From: Phanerochaete sordida
Lineage: Eukaryota; Basidiomycota; Agaricomycetes; Polyporales; Phanerochaetaceae
Assembly (NCBI GenBank): GCA_019973155.2
Contig: BPQB01000057.1
Location: 144,814-208,813, forward strand
Direction of reading: 5' to 3'
DNA length: 64,000 nt
Of the stretch, positions 34,492 through 44,078 are shown one piece after another (the stretch's first letter is position 1; every line of letters begins with the position of its first letter). Position numbers and translations under genes: made by a program. The notes beneath the pieces were generated by a model. It saw only the letters and a list, made by a program, of their open reading frames with translations, had not been told where the DNA came from and did no database searches.

Positions 34492-34625
34492 TGACTGCTT
34501 GCAACCTGTTCTACATTGCCGATGTATGTATACAAGATGTTCGGTGGTGATGTGCTCGACCGCGAATGCGAAAGCGCAGAGATTAGGCCCAAGGAAAAAC
34601 AATATGGATACACGAGTGGCGTGGA
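34492..34625 (-). repeat. Inverted duplication, right arm (3' flank of eIF6)
   Basis: On the minus strand this segment directly follows the eIF6 stop codon (34634-34636) and therefore probably forms its 3' UTR. It is the likely source of the matching left arm 2.4 kb away. Confidence 0.8.
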
Positions 34626-34633
34626 AGGGTATC

Positions 34634-35587
34634 TCATGCCCAGCTGTCGATGAGCGAGTCCCGCATCTCGCCAATGACCGCGGTCGAACTCTGTCCTTGG
34701 AGCTCTGCAAACCCGGTTAGAAAATCGTGGGCAAAACTTGCATCGGATACGTACTGAATGCAGCCTCAATCACGCTAATCTCCGTCGCAGTGGTATCGAG
34801 GCCGGTGAATGCACACCAGTCATTAACGACGAGGCCAGCTCCGATGACATCCGATCCACGGTTCACGGTACCGGCCTAATGTATGGCGCAGATCGTGAGC
34901 TATGTATATCAGGGCCCGAGGCTGCAATGTACGCACCACCAGCGGCACCTGCAGCAAGCTCGACAGCTCGTCCTGGTCCTGCACGCTCGTCTTGGGGTGC
35001 ACGAGACCGCCCTGGTTCGTGATGGCGCAATAGCTGCCGACGAGGACGTTATCGGCGATGGTTTGTCGGAAGACCTCGACCTTGAGGACGTCCGCGATGA
35101 TCTCCTCCGTCTCGCGGTCAACATCAGGGTGCACGAGCGCGACGTAGTCGTTGCACGCGATGACGTTACCCAGAGCGGAGAGACGCTCTTCTACTCGCTG
35201 GATCGCGACGGTGTCTGGCAGCGAATTCCGGAGGTGCTGCAGCTCCTGGTCGGTTGTTGTTGAGGGGACGAGCAGACCGTGTCGGTTACCTGTGGAGGGC
35301 TCAGAAGGGAGCTCAGCGACATGTGGAGAGCGACGCACCTGCTGTCAGACGGCCAATAATCCGTGTGCCGCCAATGCTCGTGTGCACGATCGGGACGACA
35401 TCTCCCAGCTCGCTCTCGAAGGCGGAGTAGAAGTTTGTGCTGCCTTGGATGGCAGTGAGGCAGTAGCTGTTTGTCAGCTTTGAGAAGACTCCGATGTCGC
35501 TGCTGTTCTCGAATTGGATGCCTGCAGGATGCACTGGTGAGGAACGCCGTGCAGTACGCTCAGTGGTTCGTGCGTACGGGTAGCCAT
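34634..35587 (-). CDS. TIF6: Eukaryotic translation initiation factor 6 (eIF6), 60S ribosome biogenesis factor
   Basis: eIF6 binds the immature 60S subunit, helps export it from the nucleolus and blocks premature joining with 40S. The first exon is only ten bases (ATGGCTACCC, 35578-35587); a 56-base intron (35522-35577) joins it to give [21 protein letters not shown], the canonical start. Later segments match the family throughout: [56 protein letters not shown] and [14 protein letters not shown]. The final intron joins EAAF to [19 protein letters not shown] and the protein ends SWA at TGA 34634. About 245 residues, the usual length. It shares a divergent promoter with the NDUFAF7 gene. Confidence 0.95.
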
Positions 35588-36038
35588 GATGGATGGGGGG
35601 GCTTCTTGGAGGTTTTGGTGTCTAGTGGGGTCTGCGAGCCGGAGAGAGATGTTTTAGAAGTGAAGAGGGCGAGAGGGGAGGTGCTGGATGTCTGGACCGG
35701 TGCGGCGGAAGAAAGCTAAATACTTGCACGAAAATCTGGGAGCGCTTCGTCACCCTGTCACATCGGTTCCGACGCGTCGGTCACCCTAGTCACGATTTGT
35801 CACTTTGCTCGTCACATCCCGCCGCTCGTCGACAAGCGCCGCTATGCGCTTTGTGGCGTTCCGTGTTGTTCGAGTTCTGCGCAAACTCGTCCGCAATCCG
35901 TTTTGAACAGGGTGGGCTCTAATTTTCTGTCGAATTTATTGCTCATCTCTTCTGACTCTTACCTCGCCGTCTAGATACTCGCACGCCTGTTAGAGGCCCA
36001 CGAGTCATCGCGCATCACAGCTTCATTAGATTGTGACT
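35588..36038. promoter_or_regulatory. Bidirectional promoter of eIF6 and NDUFAF7 with six GTCAC motifs and a 12 bp palindrome
   Basis: About 450 bases between divergent start codons. Six GTCAC pentamers occur in the same orientation at 35749, 35757, 35780, 35789, 35799 and 35811. A perfect 12-base palindrome CCGACGCGTCGG (35769-35780) is embedded among them and contains ACGCGT, the core of the MluI cell-cycle box. No such density was noticed elsewhere. This looks like an ordered factor-binding cluster, although the factor is unknown. Confidence 0.55.
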
Positions 36039-37734
36039 ATGCTGCGGTGCCGGGCAGCATCAAGGCAATGCGTTTCCCTTCAATCCTTATCTAGAAAACG
36101 TGCAGCTGCAGCGGGCACACGGGCGGCTGTTTGGTACAGCACAAAGCCCGCTGAGTCGCCTACGCCAGTCACCAAGGTCGAGAAAATCATCCATGACACT
36201 ATCAAAGTACGTTCTGGCTTGTCCTTATCCTCCAGAATAACGTATATGGACCATGTCAGGTTTCAGGGCCTATATCCTTTGCAAAATACATGCAAATGTG
36301 CTTGTCCCACCCAACAGAAGGTTACTACATGAACCCGTCGCACAGCGTCTTTGGTTCTCGAGGCGATTTCATCACCAGTCCTGAAATTAGCCAAGTATTT
36401 GGGGAGGTACGTGGGCTCAGGTTTTCCGCGATAGATCAATAATGGACGACAAGGTATCATTTATAGCTCATTGGAGTTTGGATGCTGTCACAATGGATGT
36501 ACTTTGGCCAGGGAAGACCCATCCGATTGGTCGAATTGGGCCCTGGACGAGGTACTCTCATGGCTGATATCCTTAGGGTATGCCAACAACACTGTTTTCA
36601 ATCCAGCCATTGCATGTCTTAACCCTTCATTATAGACGCTATCACAGTTTGCGATTGCTCGCTCCGCCATTCGAGAGGTTCACCTCATCGAGACCAGCGA
36701 GGCATTGAAGACTGCCCAAAAAGATGTCCTTGAGCCAGCAGACAAACCAAGGACATGGACAACGCACTGGCTCGACTCATTAGATGATCTTCCACCTGAC
36801 AATGAGAAGTTCACGATTATCGTTGCCCACGAGTTCTTCGATGCTCTCCCATTCCACCTCATCCAAGTACGCTCGCTCTTTCTCAGCACAAACACCGCAA
36901 GCTGACGCCCGCACAGAAATGCGACGACGGCTGGCGCGAAGTGCTCCTCACATCGGGCCCAGACCAATCCTCGAAGACCGTGCTGCGCGCCGACCCGTCC
37001 GCGCCGCCCTCCGCGCCACGCATCCTCGAGAGCACCGGCGCGCGCTTCCACCGCGTGCTCGCGCCCGCGCCGTCCGCGGTCTCGAACCTGCTCGGCGGCT
37101 CGTCGAAGCGCTTCGCGGCGCTGCCCGTGGGCACGCAGCTCGAGGTCTCTCCAAGCGCGTTCAAGATCGCGCGGCGCGTCGGCGAGCTCCTCGCGGGTGA
37201 CCCCGCCGCGCCCCGTGCCGTGCCCGGCTGCGCGCTCGTCGTGGACTACGGCGGCGAGAAGAGTTTCTCGAATTCGTTCCGCGTGCGTACCATCTTTTCA
37301 TGTGCGAGGCAGGGTGAGGCTGACATATGTGACAGGCGTTCAAGGACCACAAGATCGTCGACGTGTTCCACCGCCCGGGCGAGTGTGACCTGACGACGAA
37401 CGTCGACTTCGCGTACCTCAAGGAGGCGCTCTCCGACCTCGGTATGCTTCCATCCCCTCCCAACACCGCCTCAACTGACCACTCCACAGCAACACCGCAC
37501 GGCCCGATCCCGCAGGCGACCTTCCTCGAGCGCATGGGCCTCGCGCTGCGCGTCGAGGCGCTCAAGAAGGCGGCGGCGGACGACCAGCGCCGCGCAGACA
37601 TCGAGCGCGCGGCGAAACGTCTGACCGACCGCACCGGCATGGGCAGCCAGTACCAGGTGCTCGGCGTCACGGGCGCGAAGCACGCCGAGGGCGAGCTCAC
37701 GCCCGAGCAGCGCTGGCCGTTCGTGCAGGCGTAA
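36039..37734 (+). CDS. NDUFAF7/MidA-like protein arginine methyltransferase, mitochondrial complex I assembly factor
   Basis: NDUFAF7 dimethylates an arginine of the NDUFS2 subunit during complex I assembly in the mitochondrial matrix. The N-terminus (MLRCRAASRQCVSLQSLSRKR) is basic and amphipathic, like a mitochondrial presequence. Family signatures follow in order: GPISFAKYMQMCLSHPTEGY, GDFITSPEISQVFGE, the SAM-binding motif VELGPGRGTLMADIL, IVAHEFFDALP and LVVDYGG. The last parts read FKDHKIVDVFHRPGECDLT and NVDFAYLKEAL. At least six small introns occur. The ATG at 36039 is the first in frame. It ends at 37734, about 130 bases from the end of the convergent glycosyltransferase gene. Confidence 0.92.
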
Positions 37735-37862
37735 AGGCTGGTGCTGAGTATATGCGCGGTCTACGATTGCGTGGTCTACATACAGTATAATGCCAGTAAT
37801 GCGTGTATATGCGTGGATTCGTGAAGTGCTACAAGTCCATGTCGAGTCCGTCGGTCTGGCAG

Positions 37863-40030
37863 CTACACCTGCGCCTGCCATTTCTGCACCCACCCGACGA
37901 GCATCTCCGCCATCTCTCGCCCCTCTTTCGCGCGAAGCCCCGTCTCGCCCTCGTCCCTCTTTCTCTGTTTCTTCTCTTTGCCGAGATGGTAGGCTTTCTC
38001 GACTGCTCCTGCCCATTCGCCAGACTCGTACGCGGTGCGCGAGAGCTCGATGCCGACGCCGTCACGCGCGAGAAGCATGCGCAGGCCGTGCTCCTCGATG
38101 AACAGCGGGCGCGGGACGTACACGAACGGCGTGCACGCGTCGACGCACTCCGAGACGGTGCCGTAGCCCTACATATTACCCATTAGTTCGCGTAGTGGCA
38201 TGAACAAGAAGCGTACTCACGAGCTTGCCGAGGAGCACGTCCGCGACCGCAGTCAAGTCCGGCATATACACGTCTTTCGGCGCGACGAAGAAGTTCTCGG
38301 GCAGCGGCTCGCCGTCCTCGGCTGCCCAGTCCTTCGGCACCCCGCACACAACCGCGACCCAGCTCGCGTCGGGGAGGAGCGTCCCGAACACCTCGTCTTT
38401 GTACTCCTCCTTGCGCTCCTCTTCGAATCCATCCTTTCCGTCCGGAGACTGCGCAAACGGCTCCGCCACCTCGTCAATGGTCGGCGTCGGCGGGACGACG
38501 CCCGCGAAGGTCGGGAGCGTGCTCGTGACGGGAGAGCTCGGCACGGACGCCGCAGGCGCACCGGGGATCATGAGCAGCGACTCGCTCGGCTTGCGCTGCA
38601 GGCGCACGCGAAGCGACGGCGCTCGGCGCGGCGCGTGTGTGTTGCTGTTGTTCCGCAGCGCGTGCGCGAGGACCTCTGCCGCGTGTTCTGGTTCTGTGGG
38701 CAGAGCCTTCTTGGCGTCTTTGGGGTCAGTGGTGGGGTGTGGACGATCATGGGGCGCGATGTTGATTTGTTTGGAAGGAGCCAGGATGGTCGGGTCGGGC
38801 GTGAGGGGCTGGGATGAGGCGCGGCTGTGGGTCCGGCTGGGTGCGGGCTTGTGAAAGATTTGCCCGCCAAAGGAGACGATGAGGATCTTCGTGTTCGGGT
38901 CATCTTGGAGGTAGCGCGGGACACCGATTAAGTCTAGCAGCCGCTGCCGACCTTCTCTAGTATATATGGCTGGGTTGGGGGAGCGGACCAGGAGTGGTGC
39001 GGAGACCACCGCTCTATGGATCGACTTCGATGAGAAGTTGGACGGGAACGGTATCTGTTGTAGGAGGGTGTATTGGGAGGTATCTTCGTGAAGATGGTCG
39101 AAAATCGTTGGTCTGAACCTCCGAGTCTGGACGTCCACCCAATCCGGGGATGGTAGTGCAGGTTGTTCGGCAAATGAGGGTATCGGGATCGCTCCAGGAA
39201 GTCGAAGAAGTAAATCGGCGCATCTATAGCCGGCCCACAGGTGCTCGACCAAGGGCTCGACTTCGTTTCGGAGAAGCGGAACGTCTGGAGGTAGTGGTGG
39301 ATGCAACGCTAGATGGGCGTTCAACGAGTTTACCAGCTGATCGTTCGTGTCCGTTTCATCCACGATCAGCGTTGAAAGGTAACTGTAGACCGAGTCAAAC
39401 GTGAAGTTCGTGACGAGTGCCGAGGGGATGCCTGCAGCGTTTGCCGCGGCGCTAGGCGGGATGTCGCATCAGACACAAGCCGCATCGCAGATGCGTACGA
39501 TGATGCTCACCAGCCGAGGAACGCAGCGTCGCTAAGCACGCAGTCTGCTCCGATGACGCGAAGCCACTGTGCCTCATCTTCGATCTTCTGCGGTGTCTTG
39601 TCCAGGAAGTCCTTCAGCACTTCGATGCTCTTGACGCGATCCACTCGATAGCTGTTAGCTAGATGAGTACTCGTGGGTTGCGGGCAAAGCAGAGCACGCA
39701 CGCTAGGGGTTGCACGATAACGGGGTCTATGTTTGCGTTCCGGTATAAAGCTATGCAAGATCACAGTCAACCAGGGTATGCAACGCATCTCTTCCGCAAT
39801 AGCGCACCTCCCAATGCTATACTATCTGCGAATACGTGCTTCGGTGCCGACGACACGATGTATACAGTTGGCTGAGGGGTCAGGCGCAGGAGATGGCATG
39901 TAAACGCGGAAACACGCGTCGCATGGCCATATCCTGCATGAAATTCGCGTTACGGGTCCGATGAGCAGGTGTCCGGGACTCAGTTGGTTGTACACGCACC
40001 GTGTCCCGAGCAGTAGTACACCAGCTTCAT
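37863..40030 (-). CDS. GT-B fold glycosyltransferase-like protein related to the N-terminal half of L-arabinokinase
   Basis: Start ATG 40030 gives KLVYYCSGHGYGHATRVSAF, the glycine/histidine-rich start typical of L-arabinokinase and MurG-like GT-B proteins. Exons continue with YIVSSAPKHVFADSIALGA, YRNANIDPVIVQPLA, YRVDRVKSIEVLKDFL and RVIGADCVLSDAAFLGWAA, then IPSALVTNFTFDSVY. After a long variable Ser/Pro/Thr insert, the C-terminal donor-binding half ends with GYGTVSECVDACTPFVYVPR and FIEEHGLRMLL. There is no GHMP kinase domain, unlike plant arabinokinase, because the gene stops soon after (TAG 37863). Likely a UDP-glycosyltransferase/glycogen phosphorylase superfamily protein acting on an unknown sugar. 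The insert of roughly 200 residues between the two lobes is unusual. Confidence 0.75.
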
Positions 40031-41225
40031 AGTCGAAGGGATGAGATGCCGTGGGGGCTGTGTCGTGCTCTACGAAGGGCTCGACCCCAATCTTTGATTA
40101 CACCGAGAGTCCTGCAACCCGATGATCTCTGGCGGTCTAGGTCTACTTTGCCAGTGCAGATCTCGGGCAGCCTGTGCGCTGAACGACGAGATTAGCGAGG
40201 GCCAAAATTGAGGGAAAATCGAGCAAGCATACCTCGAGCGATGCAGGCCGAGGTGAGGATCTCGAAGTGGTTGAACGAGTGGATGTGAGGCAAAGCATGG
40301 TTGAATATCTGGATGCACGACCAACGGCGGCGTCCGCCCCGACCTCGCGCACCCGGTGATGTCAGACCCTCAGATGTCACGTGGGTCGAGCAAGCGCTCT
40401 TCCGGCCTCCGGCGCCGAGCCGGCCGAGCAAGCGGGAGCTCGTTCGCAAATAGCTAACCGCTTGCTAGCCGCCGCGAAGGATTTGAAAGCTCGCTGCGGA
40501 AGTGCGCACAGGAAAGCGGCATAACATGCCCACGGAAGGCAAGAAGAGACGTCTCACAGTATTGGTATGACTGCTACGTCGAGGTCGGCTGAAACTATAT
40601 GTTCGCTCGTCGTTTGACAGATTACTACCGTATCCACTGCAGCTGGCAGCGCTGCGGCATGAAGGACTCCATAACCGTGAAGCAGGTGACGGGCGGTGTA
40701 AGGTATCGACCTTTAACGAGCTAGAGAGATCAAGAATGTTACCGAAGACTCGAAAGGGTCCTCTGAGGGTCTGGTCCGAAGGACCGTAGCGCACAACGGC
40801 GTGTCTAACGAACTCTACGTCTTCATGCTTCACGGTGCGTAGTGTTAATAGAACGGTAGCCGATACTACATCATACAGAATTCATCTGTTCAGCCGCCGT
40901 CTGGATTTGCGAGTTCGCAAGTGTCATCAAGCCGCTGCAAAACGCGTGCGGAAACATAAGGCTTTTCACTTGTGACAATACTGATGAGTGTAGTATCAGG
41001 CCGTAACATCCTACCGCGAGGCATGTGAAGCTTCAGTCTGGTCTCTACATATCATACACTTATCCTGACAGCAAGCATGCAGGGAAGTCCAGCCAAAACT
41101 CACTGGTGGCAGGCGTTTTCCCTACTTGACCTATCTCTGCTTCGACTTAACGACTTGGGTATGATATTCGCCCACGCTGTGGCGCTTCGCCAAAAGCTTA
41201 CACGGACTTTTCTCACTCGCCATGC
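40031..41225. other. Intergenic region between two divergent genes
   Basis: About 1.2 kb between the starts of the glycosyltransferase-like gene (-) and the membrane-protein gene (+). Several antisense frames exist but none reads as a known domain. No repeat was recognised. Confidence 0.5.
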
Positions 41226-43868
41226 ATGGTAAACCTTACCACATGTCATATAATGCCAGTTATCTGGGATCTGGGCCTCCTTGTGGTCTCGACGATGGAC
41301 GACACCTCCCAATTTGCCGTCGCGGCACACCTTCCCACGGCGACATGGCGACCCAACCCGGGAGTACGCGGCACTTTCGAGATCATCACGACCTGCCTCT
41401 CGACCCTCATCATCTGCGTCTGGAGTGCCGTCCACGTCGACGTGCCGTTGCGCCGATCTGCGCGGGTGAACGGGATCGGCAAGGTCGGATGGATCTTCAC
41501 GGGGCTTGTGTCCCCGGATCTGCTCCTGTACGCAGCATGCTGCCAGCTGTACCGAGCGCAGGTTCTGCTGCAGGATGCACAACAGTATTTGCACGGTGAA
41601 TACGTCGACTCAATGGGTAGTAGGCTCAGACGCTGCTGCGATTATATGACGGGGTCGCAGCGAACCGAGGTACGATTCACACTTGCAGGACCAGCAGACA
41701 AAAGGTTGACGTGACTCAGCATGCACACAGCAAGAGGCTTCCCTCAGAAGAGGATATCGACAGCAAGGAGAGCTCAGAACCCGTGTTGGTGGAGCGTTGC
41801 GAGGTACGTACTATCCGATAGCTTGTCCCCTCTACGTGGCGAATCATTGGTTGACCTGGCTTATTGCTTTCTCAGGTACTCGCGGCTACATCTTCTCGAC
41901 CATCTCAAGCCACCCGTCGACGCAGGAACTCATGGACCCTTACACACGCTTTCTACGGGGTAATGGGCGGCTTCGTGTTGGAGACATCTTCGAGCATTCT
42001 CGAAGGCGAGAGGCGTTTCGTCCTTACCCTCAGCGGGCTACGCTTTGTCCTAGAACACGCACCCGATCTCCTCCCCGACTTGTCCGTGAGGGACATCCAG
42101 CTCAAAGGGCGGTCCGATGTTTTGGCCAAGACGCTCTTGATACTGCAGCTGCTCAACTTCTGCGTATCATGCGCTGCCAGGCGGGCGCAGTCACTCCCGC
42201 TGAGCCTCCTCGAGGTATTCACTCTGGCACACGCCCTCTGCACCGTCATCACGTGTATCATATGGTGGAAGAAGCCGTTCGGGGTCCTCGAGCCGACGTA
42301 TATCACTGGAGACCGCGCGGATGAGCTCGCCGCATACATGCTGTTCACCAGTCCCATGCACAAAGACTACTTCGCAGGGCTTGTCTGGTACACTGCAAAC
42401 ATTGCGGGATTTCAGGCCACCTGAAATGTTTGAGAACAGGGAGAAGAAAGGTTTCGTTTGAGCTGGATTTCGAGCCACATTTCGAGACGAATGAAATTCA
42501 GCCTTTCCGGTACATTTCAGAGGAATTTCGTGCGATATGAAAGCTTACCAGGTCCGTAGAACTGAAATGGGGATGAAATTGTACTGAAAGATAGACTTGC
42601 ATTGTACTGGATATGACAAAGAAAGGCAGCATGGTGGCATGCATTTCACGGAGCATGAAAGGACGCATATCAGTGGGTATGAAAGGAGAACTTTCCTTTG
42701 TCGACGAAATGCTCATCAAAGGTCAAATTTCGCCCCGCCACGAGGATTTCATGTGATCAGAAATGCATCATGTCTCGGGACGCCGGAAATTATGCCGAAA
42801 GCTATCCTGTTCGAAGCATTTCGTGTCCCAAGAAAGCTGAGTCAGCATTTCAGGCGTGGCGACATGCACCACAAAGAAGCTGGAAAGAGGCCGGAAATGC
42901 TGGCTTTGCTGATCATTTCCGGTGGACTCCCATTTTCCCTTTCCAGGTCGTTTCATACCAATTTCAACAGCATGAGGCAGGATCCCTTTCTTTGCACACG
43001 AAATTACCAGGACAGGCACGAGAAAGGTCCAATTTCCACCCTTCCGAAATGTCGCCTGAAATCTGGCAGAAACGAAACCTTTCCTCTGCCCGTTCCAAAA
43101 CATTTCCGGTTGCCTGAAATCCCCGGATGTTTGCAGTGGTACCAGTGTGCCAGCGAGGCGTCCTACCTGGACACGACCATCGCCACCAAGGATGACCTCG
43201 ACGGCGCCGCTCACAACCTCCCCAACAGACTTCTCCCCGGCGAGTTCTGCATCATCAACGGCTATCGCTTCAGGATCCTCTCCAACAAAACTCCTGACCC
43301 GAACCGCCGCCTCGTCTTCGGCCGTACATGCGAGCCATGGTACCATCGGCGGCGCGGACACGACCACGCGGCGACGCTGGGCGCAGAGGATGCGACGCGC
43401 TGGGCGCTGGTCGCGCGCGGCTTGGCGCGTTACGGGATGCACCAGCTCACGGCGCCGCGCGCGCTGATCTCGCGGCACGGCGGGCTGCAGATGTCGGTGT
43501 TCAAGCACGCGGGGCCCGGCGAGACGCGCTGGTGGCCCGCCGTCTCGCTCGCGATTGCGACCGCGTACGGCGCGATCCACTTCATCGCGTGGGACGCGCA
43601 GTTCCCGACGCGCGTCGAGCGTACACTCTGGCGCTATGCCGCCGTCACGCTCATCGTGCTCGGCCTCGCGTTCTTCCAGTACTCCGCGATTCCCCACTCG
43701 CACAAGGCGCTTGGACGCGTCTCCGCGGCGGCCTTCCGTATGTGCCTGTTGTTCTATCCGCTGGCTAGTGGGTTTATCCTCCTCGAGAGCATCCGACAGC
43801 TGCTGTACCTCCCTGATAAGGCTTACAAAGTACCCAATCTCTCGAATTACCTACCACACTTCTCTTGA
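41226..43868 (+). CDS. Basidiomycete-specific multi-pass membrane protein, interrupted by a transposon-like insertion
   Basis: The exons resemble an expanded orphan membrane-protein family of mushrooms. The N-terminal part reads WRPNPGVRGTFEIITTCLST and LIICVWSAVHVDVP, followed by KVGWIFTGLVSPDLLLYAAC. After further exons comes LTHAFYGVMGGFVLE. The middle holds ILQLLNFCVSCAARRAQSLP and a hydrophobic helix ending IIWWKKPFGV. The C-terminal half has the helices AVSLAIATAYGAIHFIAWD and YAAVTLIVLGLAFFQYSAIP and ends NYLPHFS. A 748 bp insertion at 42391-43138 splits the codons for LVWYQC, shifts the frame and brings a stop at 42422. The host frame is continuous again if the element plus one GTA copy is ignored. 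The gene is either a recent pseudogene or is rescued by splicing (for example GT at 42383 to AG at 43136). The start codon is provisional; function unknown. Confidence 0.65.
42391..43138. mobile_element. Non-autonomous CACTA-like DNA transposon (MITE/foldback), 748 bp
   Basis: The left end reads CACTGCAAACATTGCGGGAT, and the right end is its inverted counterpart: the reverse complement of 43119-43138 reads CACTGCAAACATCCGGGGAT. The first 12 bases are identical, and the two ends remain alignable without gaps for about 120 bases at roughly 80% identity, with similarity for at least 190 bases. The element is flanked by a direct GTA (42388-42390 and 43139-43141), matching the 3 bp target duplication of CACTA/EnSpm elements whose ends begin CACTR. 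The interior is packed with GAAAT, ATTTC, GAAAG and CTTTC pentamers in both orientations, like CACTA subterminal repeats. No transposase is encoded. It sits inside the membrane-protein gene at 41226-43868. Confidence 0.85.
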
Positions 43869-44078
43869 TTTTTGAATATCGTCCACCGATCCCAGCCAGA
43901 GCATATCTCTACGTACTTAAGATCTCGCAGCTAGACGTACAGCACATCCAAAGAGCTTCATCGTGGATACCTCTACCAAGACTGCATCTAGAAGGAGAGA
44001 ATCATGATGATTGCTGAGGACAGAGAAAGCATTACGAGTAACATACCTGCACGGGCCAGATTACGTCCACGCAGAGAT
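43869..44078. other. Convergent intergenic region
   Basis: About 210 bases between the membrane-protein stop (+) and the NLR-like gene stop (-). Nothing recognisable beyond the presumed 3' UTRs. Confidence 0.5.

Larger units (their letters stand above)
31833..34633. other. Gene-poor region bounded by an inverted duplication
   Basis: About 2.8 kb between the F-box-like gene (+) and eIF6 (-). It holds the two arms of an inverted repeat at its ends, a short GC-rich tandem motif (GCGGCCGATCCCGC at 33309 and 33345, with a related one near 32982) and a pyrimidine tract near 33605-33650. Open frames are short and compositionally biased, and no protein domain could be read on either strand. Confidence 0.5.

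Noticed and set aside
42597..43868. 423-codon open frame treated as one independent protein
   Set aside because: Its first 180 codons are transposon inverted repeat with no protein features. Only the part after 43137 is a real exon.
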